NCBI GenBank assembly: GCA_026122225.1
Contig: JANEZZ010001872.1
Span: forward strand, 1 to 64,000
DNA from: Heloderma charlesbogerti
Lineage: Eukaryota > Chordata > Lepidosauria > Squamata > Helodermatidae
Reading direction: 5' to 3'
Length of the DNA: 64,000 bases
Below the pieces are notes generated by a model. That model was not told the origin of the DNA, made no database searches, and worked only from the letters and a program-made list of their open reading frames with translations. The position numbers and the translations under genes were made by a program. Positions 11,265-21,900 of the stretch are shown one piece after another. The first letter of the stretch is position 1. Each line of letters opens with the position of its first letter.

Positions 11265-11576
11265 TTCTGTCCCATACCCAGGCCTGAAGCCCGACTAAAA
11301 TGGATCTAGATAATTGGCTTCTTCCAAATGTGCCTTCAACTGCATCGCCACTACCCACTCAATCACCTTGCCCAAAAATGGCAGATTCGAGACTGGGCGA
11401 AAGTTGTTCAGAACTTGGAGATCCAAGGAGGGCTTCTTTAAGAGTGGTCTTATCACTGCCTCCCTGAGGGCTGATGGCATCACTCCCTCCTTGAGGGAGG
11501 CGTTCACCACCGCCCTGATCCCCTCACCCAATCTTTCTCTGCAGCCGATAATGAGCTGCATTATAATGAGAGCCAT

Positions 11577-11812
11577 TATAATGAGAGCCAGTGTAGTGTA
11601 GTGGTGAGAGTGACGGACTGGGAGCCGGGAGATCCGGGTTCTAGTCCCCACTTGGCCATGGAAGCTCACTGGGTGACTTTGGGCCAGTCACAGACTCTCA
11701 GCCCAACCTACCTCACAGGGTTGTTGTTGTGAGGATACAACGGTGAGGAGGAGGATAATGTAAGCCGCCTTGAGTTCCTTGCGAGAGGGAGAAAGGCGGG
11801 GTATAAATGCAA

Positions 11813-11847
<35 letters not shown>

Positions 11848-11848
11848 A
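11577..11848 (+). mobile_element. MIR/CORE-type tRNA-derived SINE in L2
   Basis: The tRNA-like head has an A box (TAGTGTAGTGGTGAGAGTG) and a B box (GGTTCTAGTCC). It is followed by a core with TGGGTGACTTTGGGCCAGTCAC and ACCTCACAGGGTTGTTGTTG, a GCCGCCTTGAG segment and an (AAAT)n tail at about 11810-11848. This is the layout of MIR-like CORE-SINEs with a LINE-derived tail. It is inserted in the opposite orientation to the L2 around it; L2 sequence resumes at GAGCCAAGAAGG. The left junction has a short duplicated 'attataatgagagcc'. Confidence 0.78.
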
Positions 11849-12075
11849 TGAGCCAAGAAGGGTGAGGATCAAGTAAACAGGTGGTCGGCCTTACAGATGA
11901 AAGCACCTTGTCCGCTTCAACAGAAGGAAGAAGCTGGAACCGATTCCACAAAACGGGTTTGCCACAGACCACCTCTTGCTCACTAACTGTATCCACAGTG
12001 CATGGAATAACACTCCAAAGCCGACCAATTTTATCTGCAAAGTGCCTTGTGAAGCCTTAGAATGCTCCAGCATTA

Positions 12076-12917
12076 AAAAAACTGATGCCACAATTAGCCA
12101 AAGAGGTTCTTAAGATATCGACTGTTTCTTGCATTGTTTCATGCTACAGTATTTTTCACTAGTACAGATTAGCATGCCTTCCTTCCTGCACTCTATGTGA
12201 GCATCTCTTCAGATGAACTGCTCATCATGTGGTAAAATGGTTCCGACACTGCACAACGTCATAATGCACAGGGAAAATCACATGACTGAATGCTCCATGC
12301 TGTCATGACCCTAGGGTCAGACTCCTCCCGTTTGGAGGATGAAGCCATGGGCTTGAAAGAGCAGGAGAGGAAGTTGCTCTCAACACTAACCCCAAATGAC
12401 CCCACGATCCAAGAAATCAGAAGGCCATCTTGCTACATGAGGAGTCATTCTGCCGTCCTCTGAGATCTCTGGCTCAGAAGTCCCAGCAGAGCTACAGTCT
12501 CCCCTACACCACTGAAAGCAACAGCTCCTGAAGCAGGCAAGGCCCCTTTTACTTGAAGAGGCTTCTCCCAGCAGAGGTGGACCTAGCCACCCAGACCAAG
12601 CTGAAGCTGTAGTTAGTCTCAGTTCGGGCTTGCAGAAACAACACTCCAGCCTTCTTGTATCAGTCTCCAGCCTGAGCTCCATACAGAGTTATCCAGGGTA
12701 CTACCTGGAACTTAAACTTGGCTTGGCTTGGCCTTGCCTCCCCAGAACCTTGTCTTACTTTACTTTGCCACATTGGAAACTGAACTTTGACTTGCTCTGC
12801 CCTAAGAGAGCCAGAACTTTTTTCTGCCTTGCTGGAACTCAACTCTTACCTAGAAACTCCCCCTCCCCAATATGGGTGAGTCCTCACCCACAAAGAGAAA
12901 AGTCCTTCACATAAAAA
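12076..12917. other. Unassigned block, possibly LTR-derived
   Basis: No gene. From 12303 (TGTCATGACCC) to about 12909 (CTTCACA) the sequence begins TGT and ends ACA. It is rich in simple CTTGGCTTGGCTTGGCC-type phrases, reminiscent of reptile Gypsy LTRs. No TATA/polyA pair or target duplication is convincing. Confidence 0.25.
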
Positions 12918-13828
12918 AAAATGTTTTATCAAATTTCCAGATGACACAAAATTGGGCAGGATAGCTAATACCCTGGAACTGGAAGGCAGAAACAAAATTC
13001 AAAGTGATCTTGATAGTCTGCAGTGCTGGGCAGCAAACAACAGAATGACATTTAATAGGGATAAATGCCAAGTTCTGCACCTAGGAAAAAGACACCATAT
13101 GCACAGTTACAAGATGGGGAATACTTGGCTCAAAAATACTACAAGCGAGAAAGATCTTGGAATTGTTGTAGATCACAAGCTGAATATGAGCCAACAATGT
13201 GTTATGGCTGCAAAAGAGGAAAATGCTATTTTCGGCTGCATTAATAGAAGTATAGCTTCCAAATCCTGTGAAGTAATAGTTCCCCTCTACTCAGCACTGG
13301 TTAGGCCTCATCTGGAGTACTGTGTCCAGTTCTGGGCACCACACTTTAAGAAGGATGCAGACAAACTGGAGAGGGTTCAGAGGAGGGCAACAAAGATGAT
13401 CAGGGGCTGGAAACAAAGCCCCATGAGGAGAGACTGAAAGAACTGGGCATGTTTAGCCTTGAGAAGAGAAGGCTGAGGGGAGATATGATAACGCTCTTCA
13501 AGTACTTGAAAGGCTGTTACAGAGAGGAAGGCCAGCATCTCTTCTCGATCATCCCAGAGTGCAGGACACAGAATAATGGGCTCAAGTTACAGGAAGCCAG
13601 ATTCCGGCTGAACATCAGGAAAAACTTCCTGACTGTTAGAGCACTATGGCAATGGAGCCAATGACCTAGGGAGGTGGTGGGCTCTCCCACAGTGGAGGCA
13701 TTCAAGACGAGGCTGGGCAGCCATCTGTCAGGGATGCTTTGACTTAGATTCCTGCATTGACCAGGGGTTGGACTCAATGATCTTATAGGCTCCTTCCAAC
13801 CCTACTATTCTATGAGTCTATGTCAGGG
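12918..13828 (+). mobile_element. CR1 LINE, 5'-truncated
   Basis: Begins just inside the RT catalytic region (KFPDDTKLG reading at about 12936-12962, equivalent to FADDTKLG), continues to the C-terminus and ends with the CR1 3' end (CTTCCAACCCTACTATTC, TATGAGTCTATG). The octamer-like ATTCTATGA repeat is the CR1 3' hallmark. No TSD is clear. Confidence 0.9.
12936..13664 (+). pseudogene. CR1 ORF2 C-terminal fragment
   Basis: Two overlapping frames (12952-13437 and 13449-13664) carry consecutive parts of CR1 ORF2: EKDLGIVVDHKLNMSQQC, then YSALVRPHLEYCVQFWAP and LERVQRRATKMIRG, then FSLEKRRLRGDMI and LNIRKNFLTVRA. A frameshift near 13435 separates them. In the RT box the usual Ala of ADD is Pro. 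The endonuclease and most of RT are missing by 5' truncation. Confidence 0.85.
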
Positions 13829-13846
13829 AGAAGGCTATGCTATAAC
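13819..13846 (+). repeat. Left part of dispersed repeat Y, interrupted by TAGGGATG element 3
   Basis: The phrase ATGTCAGGGAGAAGGCTA occurs here and at about 63681-63698. After the TAGGGATG element, 14456-14595 continues the match (ATCC.ACCTG.AGTCT..GTGGT.CAGC). The element therefore landed inside a copy of this repeat. Confidence 0.5.
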
Positions 13847-13904
13847 TAAGGATGGACGAAAGTCCCTTACCTGGCCCCGCAGCTGTTTTTGGTGGGGGGG
13901 AGGC

Positions 13905-14035
13905 GCTCCAGTTCTCCCCACGAAATTCTTGGCGGGTGGGGAGGCGCCCTGCCCCTCCCGGCCGAAATTCTGGCCGGGGGGGAGGCACCCCATCCCTCCC
14001 CGCCAAAATTCTGGCCGGGGGGGAGCGCCCCGTCT
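13905..14035 (+). repeat. Tandem triplication in TAGGGATG element 3
   Basis: Three units of about 42-45 bp, each with a GGGGAGGCGCC-type block and a GGCCGAAATTCTGGCC-type inverted repeat. The unit resembles the subterminal GC block duplicated in element 1 at 2032-2115. Confidence 0.7.
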
Positions 14036-14077
14036 CCCTGGCCGTGAATGAAAAAAATAAAGTGTAAAAAAAAAAAC

Positions 14078-14231
14078 ATGATAGGCTATGTAACAATTTA
14101 CGTAGCCTATCACGGCTAGATTTTCAAAGTCAGCCGTGATAGGCTACGTAAAGATTTACGTAGCCTATCATGGCTGACTTAGAAAATCTAGCCGTGATAG
14201 GCTACGTAAATCGTTACATAGCCTATCACAT
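14078..14231. repeat. Array of three palindromes arranged as one palindrome
   Basis: Three copies of a roughly 38-bp palindrome (GATAGGCTACGTAAA.. and complement) are joined by spacers that are themselves reverse complements (GGCTAGATTTTCAAAGTC and GACTTAGAAAATCTAGCC). The full 154 bp is therefore symmetric about the middle palindrome. A two-unit version with the same spacer is at 39487-39582. Confidence 0.85.
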
Positions 14232-14455
14232 TTTTGTTTTTTTTTACTTTACTGGGAAATAGCGGTGGCGGCAGCCGGTCGGAAGACCGGCCGCCGCCGA
14301 AACGCCACCAGGACCCACTGCCGAGAGGGACATTCGCACGAGGTAAGTCCCGTCCCAGGGGGGGGGCGGAGAATTTCCCCACCAATTTCAGGGGGCCGAA
14401 TGCTTGGCATTCGGCCTCCCGGAGATTCGTGGAGAAATTCTCCGACATCCCTAGG

Positions 14456-14595
14456 CCTATAACACCTGATATGTCACTTTATAGGTGTTGAGAGAGTTTT
14501 ACTAACATGGGGAAGCATTCATTCATCTAATCCCACCTGAAGTCTGAGGTGGTGCAGCCCACATGGTTTTGATCACATAATGATTAAGTTGAGAG
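14456..14595 (+). repeat. Right part of dispersed repeat Y
   Basis: Continues the repeat interrupted by TAGGGATG element 3. It is similar to about 63700-63830 (CACCTG.AGTCT..GTGGT.CAGC). Class unknown. Confidence 0.45.
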
Positions 14596-15369
14596 AATGG
14601 CAGTATTACTACATGCGATATAGATACAAACATTTGAATATGCAAATTTTGAGGATGTTGGCCAAGAAATGTGGGACTTTGGCTAATGCAACAGGACTTC
14701 TCCATCTTCTCCTCCCCTTGCAGTCCCCTGAATGCCTCCCAGATCTGCTCTGGAGGGTCACCCAGCTCTCTAGAGCAGATTTGAGAGGTGCAAAGAGCTG
14801 AAGGGGAAGCAGTTTCCCTTCCGCTGGCAGAATGACACCATTAGAACTGCCCCTTAATGTTTTCCATAACTTTTTTTTGTTCTAGTTTTCCTTTCCTTTT
14901 AGAAGCATACATTCTTCATTTCATATGGCTGTGCTCCATGAATTTCCCAAAGCTCTTGCTAGTAGCTCAGAAGTCCTCAGCTAATTCCTTCATTGTCCTG
15001 CAGTTATTTTAGTTATGTTAACTTTTGGGACCTCACAGCACACTCCACTTTTCCCTACTGTATTACAGAATAACTGGATTTCCCATGTGTTTGAAACCAT
15101 CTGTTCTACCTCTGTTGGGTTGGGACCATGGAAAACTCCTCTTTGTTTTCAAAGAAGTGCTTTTTGAATGATAGCTTTGGGAAAACTCTTAAATGCAAAT
15201 TGATACAACAGGGGTATCTGATAGTATTCATGTCTAAACTATCAGAATCTCTTTTCTTCACAAATCTGATTTTCTTTTTGAAGTGGAAGGAGATAAGATT
15301 ACCTCCCTTCTCCACCCCCACCACACACCCCTCTCTGGTTATAATGTTGCACTGCCTGTCTTGATGCCT
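14596..15369. other. Unique sequence
   Basis: No gene, RNA or clear repeat seen. Confidence 0.4.
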
Positions 15370-15532
15370 AACAGTGAGCTTTACAGCAAATACCACTGGT
15401 CCATCAGAGTCAATTGTCTTCACTGGCTGGCAGTTGCTCTCCAGGATTTCACACAGGAGTATATTCCTGGAGATGATGGGGATTGAATCTGCAATGCAAA
15501 TCATGTGCTCTGCCACTGAGCTACAGCCCTTC
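15370..15532 (-). mobile_element. tRNA-Ala-derived SINE
   Basis: The minus strand shows the head GGCTGTAGCTCAGTGGCAG, an anticodon region with ATTTGCATTGCAG and a B box GATTCAATCCCC. The same body as the 7590 copy follows (CTGCCAGCCAGTGAAGACAATT). It is diverged, so an old insertion. Confidence 0.75.
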
Positions 15533-15551
15533 ACCTTAAGCTAGCATTCAC

Positions 15552-15675
15552 TAGGGATGGTGTGAGCACCCGATCGGGTCCAGGGCTTGGGTGCGGGTCC
15601 AGGGGCATGCAAGTGGGGGCAGAGGTTTAGTGGGTGCCTGGAGAAGCTGGGGGGGGGGGAGCCCGTCCATCCCTA
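15552..15675. mobile_element. Minimal 124-bp TAGGGATG element
   Basis: Termini TAGGGATGG and CCATCCCTA with flanking GCATTCAC (15544-15551) and GCCTTCAC (15676-15683), an 8-bp duplication with one mismatch. The interior is G-rich, with no palindromic core and no donor-like motif. The flanking direct repeat can be extended imperfectly to about 22 bp, so a local duplication may also be involved. Confidence 0.65.
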
Positions 15676-15683
15676 GCCTTCAC

Positions 15684-17584
15684 CTTAACCTAGCCTTTCA
15701 ATCATAGGACCAGTGTAGAAAGACTCCCTGACATGCAGCTCCATGGCATTATCCCTCCCCTTCTCTGGTGTCTAACCCATGTTTCCAGGTCCAGAGTTTC
15801 TACCTTGCTACCTTGTATGCTGAAATAGATCCATTGTTCATACCCTCTGAAGTGCCAATCGTTACATTTTGCCAACAGCTGCTTCAGCATGGTAGCAGCC
15901 CGCCCAAACAGCGAGCCTGGTTGCCTGTCACAAGGGATGTGTGAGGGGACCCCCAGTTGGAATGCATAGCCACATTTGTGGATCTGCGAACCTGAGTGGC
16001 ATGCCCTCCCAGACTTAAGGAAGCTGTATATCACAATAAGACAACATGACAGTTGGAGTTGTGGACCTTAAGCTCATTGGGTTTTTCAGTGGACAAACTG
16101 GGAGCTTAGGGCACTGTGTTGCCCTAAACTCCCATTCTCAAGCCAAGGGCAACCACTCACACATGTACACATTTAGATACCTTCCTCTCCTTCCTTCCTT
16201 CCCTCAAGTTCCCTTGCTTCTTTCTTTGACTGTTACTTTCCTTGGAGTAGTCAGTATGATCCAAGGCGAAACCTTGTTTTATGGTTTTCCATTCCAGATT
16301 GAGTTTGGCTCTGCAATCCTTAATAAAGGCTTAGCCAGCTGTTTGGTCTCCTCATTGCTCACCCCAAAGCCTTTCTTTTGCATGTTTGACAAGGTGGTGA
16401 ATCCTGTTGTCAACAGTATTGGGATGATTACTTCATTTTGAATTTGCAACAAAAAGCCTGTAGACCAGGCCTGTGCCTGCTGTAAGTTTCTAAGCATCCA
16501 TGGCCAAGTGGGGTCCTCTGGGTCCCCCTTGCTCTGAAATGAGGTAAAGATACCCAGGTGGCTTTATTTCTTCCTCTTGACATTGCTATGAATTGATCCA
16601 TGCTGCTCTCATGCCCCACTGTAGTGAGGTTTTTGGTGAGCAGAAAGGTGGACTTCACAGCATTACTATAAGCTGGCCGGTAGCCAGCTAGACACCTGTG
16701 TAGTTTGATTTAGCCCACAGCTTTATAGTTAATTAAGCAGGCCTTTCACATGCCTTGATTGGTTCCAAGCAAGTACAGCTTCATATGTCAACAACGGTGC
16801 ATTGCGAAGCCTTTGTCCAATTACCTCATGAAGTGAAAGAGATAAGAGTGTCATGCCTCGATTCTCATAGAAGAGCTGAGAAACTCCCCCTCCCATGTTG
16901 GAATGTTGGGGTCCTGTTCTCCAAGATGGGGTGATTGATTTCCCAGCCTGCGATGCTTGGACCACCTTTGGGAAAGGAAGCCCCCCTTCTCCTGAATGTG
17001 TGTGTGCTGGCCTGTCAACCTCTGAGAAGAGGGAGAGGCACATTGCCTGTCAGCTCATTAGCTGGAGGGAGACATCTAGCAGAGAAGCTTATGAGATCCA
17101 ATCCGCAAGCTTTGCACTTTAGTCTCTCTCCAAGGGGGGATATGTGCACTACCAGCTTGGAGAACTTTTGTGGCTCTACAAATGGCTTCTAGTCTATTTT
17201 GGGGACTCAGATAGACACCCAGCTGTGATAGCTTCATTGGATGGTGAGAAGTGTGAGCTTTTTATTATTCTGCATCTATTTTCTATCGATGAACTGTCAT
17301 CCTTTTGCACAAGTGGCTTTGGTTTATCTTGGCAATCTAAAAGAATCTATTTTGACTGAGACCTGACAGAATCAGGATCCCAGATCAATACACCCACCCT
17401 GTGCCATTAAAATCCAAAGAAGCTCCTGTTGCATAAAGCTTCCCAGGCTCTCCCTCACCATTTCCCAAGCACTCTCCCCATTCCTTAATCGGCAAACCAT
17501 CATTCCCTCCTCCATCTCTTCTCTCCTCTCTTATTAAGTATGGTCTGCCAGTCCAAGTGCTATTGATGATGTATTTTTTACCTG
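15684..17584. other. Unassigned sequence with weak minus-strand open frames
   Basis: No recognised gene. Open frames of 110 codons (15702-16034) and 72 codons (16279-16497) lie on the minus strand in collinear order, with stops between them. Their composition is more protein-like than that of the other shadow ORFs, but I do not recognise a family. A TTCC-rich run is at 16187-16205. Confidence 0.35.
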
Positions 17585-17672
17585 TTTCAGCTATAATGTG
17601 AACCGCCCAGAGAGCGTCGGCTATTGGGCGGTATAGAAATGAAATAAAATAAATAAATAAATAAATAAAATA
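17585..17672 (+). mobile_element. LINE/SINE 3' tail
   Basis: GTGAACCGCCCAGAGAGCG with the reverse-complementary TTGGGCGGTAT downstream, followed by (AAAT)n. This small stem-loop plus A-rich microsatellite is the 3' tail shared by reptile L2-related LINEs and the SINEs that use them. The body is not visible. Confidence 0.55.
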
Positions 17673-19677
17673 ATGTTCTTGTCAAAGTAGAGTGTGAGAT
17701 CTTCCATGTGCACACTATGCCTCTGTAAAAGATCTGCACATTTCTGTGTTCGTCATTTAAGTTATACATGCAAGTTCACATACACATGTGAACGAGGACC
17801 TGAAGTAACATAAGTAGATGCTAGGAGCTGAGTGGAGAGGGAGGGAACAAAGCAATGACAGAAACCCCTCACATATGCCCAAAGGGCTTTTTGGATCATG
17901 GCCAAGATTTCTTAATAATTATCTTGCAGCATGAAGATAGGAAGACAAATTTCAGAATCAGATGGCTATGGAGAAATCAACAAGAATTTTAGGTTAATAT
18001 CTCATGACTTTGCTGCAGCCTCCTGAAAACAAACAAAACTCAGCATGTTGTATTGAGCCATATTCTCACTTCTTTCAAGTGTCTGAATATATTTCAGAAC
18101 CACAACCACTTTGAAAACAGCTTTAAATCAAACCTTGCTTGCCCCAGATAACTTCTCAATATTGAAGCTCTCTTTTAGTAGCTGAAATATTTTCCAGATG
18201 GATTGAATTGTCACCTCTGGTTAACACAAGCAAAAGGACATATGGAAATGGAAAGATATAACTTACACCTCAAGTTTCTGCCAAAGGTAAGAACTCTGAG
18301 TTTCATAGAGTTTTATACTTCAGTGGATCCAGATGTTCTTGTTACTTATCTACTAGACTTCAGCAAGAGGGACACGGGATATAAAAAGCAACCTGAGTCC
18401 CTTGTACAGCTTAGGTGCAAAGAGTTTATGAAGTATTATGTAACATTAATACTGAGCAGATCCACCCAAAGCTAAGCACTTAATCCCTCTGAATTCAAGG
18501 CAATTGTTAAGCTCATGTTTATTATTTCTTAATCGCATTTGTATATCCTACCTTGGTCTGAGCAGAAACTGCTTGCCATTTTTCACCTACATTTTCAGCC
18601 ATGCTAGAAGTGCCTTCTTTGGGGGGCAGTTTTCAAAAAACATGAACTTTCTTGTTTAGATTTCTCTCATTCTCAGTTGTTTCCTATCCATGGTGTCATT
18701 ATACAATCAGATCTGGCTATATCATTTCAAGATATCATGCCATGCACAACATGATCTCACAGTGCATGCAAATATCCATATGACTAACCCAGCAAGGATG
18801 AAGAAGAAACAGCCAATGGGATAATGGTGCCAAAGATATAGGCACTAGGGGAAACAGCAGTGCTTAATAGGATTTTTTAAGGATTATTCACACATACTAT
18901 ATAGTTTGGGGAGAAATGCTCACTGTACTAAAAACACTAGTGTCAATGTCAGTAGCCAGAGTCCAACAACACAACACACCACTAATCTCTCTTATCAAAA
19001 TCAGGAGGACTGAAAGACTATTTAACTTGTCTGAAACCAGTGCTCAAATTACTGGGAGCAGGTGGAGGGAGGCCACCCTTTATGAAACCTCAAGTCCAAC
19101 CCAAGACCCCCCATTTTACCTAAACTAGGTCTCTTGAACCCTTCTAAAAACTAGTGAAGCCCATCACATACATTAAGGGGAGCAGGCCCCCAGGACCCCC
19201 TGTAATTCAAGCACTGGGCTGGATCACGCTCAAGTAAGACCAGGATGGATGAGTGAAATGAACACCTTATTCAGGACATGACCATTGGTTTATCTGACAT
19301 TCTTACTCATATGCAGTTTTGGACAATAAACTTGGCTACACAGTGTGATGTATGATAACAGTGACGATTAGACACGATTAAGCAAGACGCTTCCATTAGT
19401 AAAACAGTGCAAATAACTGTAAGGTTGAAAACCATAAGCATACTTCGTAGGGTGGGGAATAAGTCTCATTGAACACAATGGAGCTTATGTCAGAAAAAAC
19501 ATGTGCACAAGATTGCTCCTACTTTTAGAGACGGCCAGGCGGCAACTGGAAACAGGGACTTCTCTGTGATAGTGCCTGTCTCTGGACCACTCCTCCAAAA
19601 CAGGTCAACTGACACAAATGCTCGTATCCTCCAAATGACAGGTGAAGAAATATCATCTTTGGCTTCTGTCTGACATG
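17673..19677. other. Unique sequence
   Basis: AT-rich, with no supported gene. A 90-codon frame at 18203-18475 has no family resemblance and no splice or promoter context. 'tctcattgaacacaatgg' near 19464-19481 is a fragment of an imperfect inverted repeat. Confidence 0.4.
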
Positions 19678-20422
19678 GGGCAGTACCCAATGGGGTGCTT
19701 ACGCCCCCACCGATTCCCTTCTGCCCCGCCACTCCTTTTTTGTAATTTCTATAGAGACGAGTGAGTAAGATGTATTACACCTATTTTAAATAAATTCCCT
19801 GGAAGATCCTCCAACTGGTATTTGATTTATTTACTGGCTGATACTAATAAACACGTAACAGAGGCGGTCGCAAACATTTAATTCTCTGCTGTTAAAATCT
19901 GTAAGGTCATTCTCCAGACTTGTATGTAATAATTGGCTGATGATATTTTAACATACTATGTCAATTGTATCTAAGTTTTAAATATTTTAAACAATTGTTG
20001 TATTGTTAGGGCGGGGTGTTTTATGTATTTTATTTTGTGGATTATTTTGTGTTCCAAATGGTCTGCAACGGCATAATAAATCTACTACCTACTTCTGCCC
20101 CACCAATTCCCTTCTGCAAGTGATAGCTCCCACTGATTCTGTTGCACAAGCAGGACCCACTGCAGTGGAGATTTAGCACTTCCTAGAGGAAGCCCCCAAA
20201 CAAGTGGAAATACTGGTTTCTGGATTGGGACAGGTTGGCAGAGCTCCCTTATGCAAGCTATGCTGACCTGCCCCATTCCAGAAACAAGCATTTCCACTCA
20301 TTTTGGGTTACCCCAGATGCACTAAATCACTGTTGTGCAAGCAGTGGGAGCCACTTGTGCAACGGAATCATTAGGGTGCAAAAGAATCATTGGGGGCATA
20401 CGCACCCTGTTGGATATTGCCC
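19678..20422. mobile_element. Foldback MITE split by a retroelement-like insertion
   Basis: The left arm GGGCAGTACCCAATGGGGTG.. (19678 onward) matches, as reverse complement, the right arm ending ..CACCCTGTTGGATATTGCCC (20422). Similarity extends about 40 bp, through GCCCCCA..GATTC. An internal palindrome is centred near 20235. Removing 19732-20091 leaves a compact element of about 385 bp. No duplication of the outer flank is clear, so the superfamily is undecided (PIF/Harbinger is possible from the GGGC start). Confidence 0.6.
19732..20091 (+). mobile_element. 360-bp insertion with a 14-bp target duplication
   Basis: Flanked by CTTCTGCCCCGCCA (19718-19731) and CTTCTGCCCCACCA (20092-20105), a 14-bp direct repeat with one CpG-type change. 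That length fits target-primed (LINE-type) insertion. The 3' part ends GGCATAATAAATCTACTA, like a LINE tail. I cannot name the family. Confidence 0.55.
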
Positions 20423-21852
20423 TAGGCGTATACTGTTGCTGCTTTTTATGCATTTTGTACAGTGATTGGGCCTTTCCAAAACTTGCTTAATTTTTGTTAT
20501 AATTATCTGTTTTAAATTTTATACTGTGACCAACCTTAGTCATATGTTTGGGAAGACAGGGTATTAATTGTTTGACTGATTTATTGACTGGTAATTAAAG
20601 CATTGTGTGTATTTTTTTTTAATGATGCACTGGACTTTTGATACAAGTCATGCACCTGGCATGAGTTGGTAACATCCTAACCTCATATTCTTGACATCTG
20701 AATTGCATATTTATTTGTCCAGCACTTTAACTTTTCCAATCTGAGAATGTCTTTTCTAAAACAAATAAGAGGTGTGACTTGATATAGCACTTTAAAATCT
20801 GCAGTGCCAGTACTTGCATTTTATAAATTGCTTTCTGGCAAGTACTTCAATTTAGTTCATACCGTTGATAGCCAATTCGATAGGCCACATTTTTAAAGAA
20901 AATGCCTGTGAAGAAAATAGCGGTTTCATTCCTAGCCTTTACAAATAGGTACAACATGTTAAGGTTCAATTTGTCCATCATGTGCTAGCTGGTTTTGTCT
21001 CCTGCAAACACATGGCTTCTGTAATGCCACAAAAATGCTTACTGGATTTTTAGCACAAATGGTTTGCCTCAAACCTGGTCATTAATAAATCAAGACTACA
21101 GCTGATGGAGTAAGAATGACCGTTGCTGTTCATAGAACAGGAAAAGCAGGACTGATTGTGAGTTCTGCTTCTTTTCCTAACTTTTGATGTTCATGCCTGA
21201 TGTGGGACCCAAAGCTCTAACCTGTGCTTCTTGCCGGTCAATGGCAGCACAGTGATTTCAGCATGGCTGCTTTCTATGAGTCACAGAACATATGAGGGCT
21301 TAAATTGGGTATGGGGGTGGGATACACAGGTTGCCGTATCTTCTATATCGCTGTGTGTGCCAGCCCCTGCCCCTCTATCCCTAACCTTGCCATGTTGAGC
21401 AGGAAGGTCTGACGGTGCATCCTAGTCATGTTTGCATGAACGCGAGTAGAACTCTGCAAGATTTGGGACCGTACTTTATCAGGGTCACTGATCACATGGA
21501 GAGTTCTACATGTATTCAAGTGAAATGCAAGTACAATGCCTCTTCAGACCTCCTCGCTCAATAGTGGGGCCAAAGTGTGTGTGGCCCCAACCCCTCCCCA
21601 GTTTAAGCCATCATGCATTCAGATGAATGCCTGAACAGGGCTTTCTGTTCCTCAGAAATGTAAAGACTGATTCTTAGTTTACAAAATCTAAGAGCCAGAA
21701 TATATGCTGAATCAAGGAATCATTTTAAAAGAGACATGATGTTATCTGGATACTGTAATGTTTAGCAGTCCACTCCATGTTCCCTAGGGGCTCTATCATA
21801 CCAGAATTGCAATGGTTCTGACCGAGGCTTTACCTAAGACTCAAGGGAGGGG
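20423..21852. other. Unique sequence
   Basis: No gene or assignable repeat seen. Confidence 0.4.
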
Positions 21853-21900
21853 GGTGTCTGTGTGTCTGTGTGTGTGTGTGTGCGCGTGCATGCGCGTGCA
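21853..21900 (+). repeat. (TG)n-rich simple repeat
   Basis: Imperfect TG/CG dinucleotide tract: TGTCTGTGTGTC, then (TG)n, then TGCGCGTGCATGCGCGTGCA. Confidence 0.9.

Larger units (their letters stand above)
9925..12075 (-). mobile_element. L2 LINE, 5'-truncated, split by a CORE-SINE
   Basis: On the minus strand the element runs from the region upstream of the RT domain (about 12075) to the AT-rich 3' tail (about 9925). The 3' non-coding end (GGTGACCGGCCAGATGGGTG region before AATAAATTTAATG) is shared with the L2 ends at 40.1, 42.5, 53.0 and 56.9 kb. A SINE at 11577-11848 interrupts it. Coding sequence is well preserved after motif A but broken upstream. Confidence 0.88.
13847..14453. mobile_element. 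TAGGGATG element 3 (complete)
   Basis: A 607-bp element from TAAGGATGG to ACATCCCTA. The flanks GCTATAAC (13839-13846) and GCCTATAAC (14455-14463) are an imperfect 8-bp duplication. The right terminus forms a hairpin whose stem is GGCGGAGAATTTC (14365-14377) and GAAATTCTCCGAC (14434-14446). Donor-like motifs point outward at both ends: CCTTACCTG at 13865-13873 on the minus strand, GAGGTAAGT at 14340-14348 on the plus strand. The core holds three consecutive palindromes. No protein is encoded. Confidence 0.85.

Noticed and set aside
12303..12909. Solo LTR (TGT...ACA)
   Set aside because: End dinucleotides fit, but no TATA/polyA arrangement, duplication or paired copy is visible; left as unassigned.
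18203..18475. 90-codon ORF as a small gene
   Set aside because: No domain, no promoter or splice context, and ordinary length for AT-rich DNA by chance.
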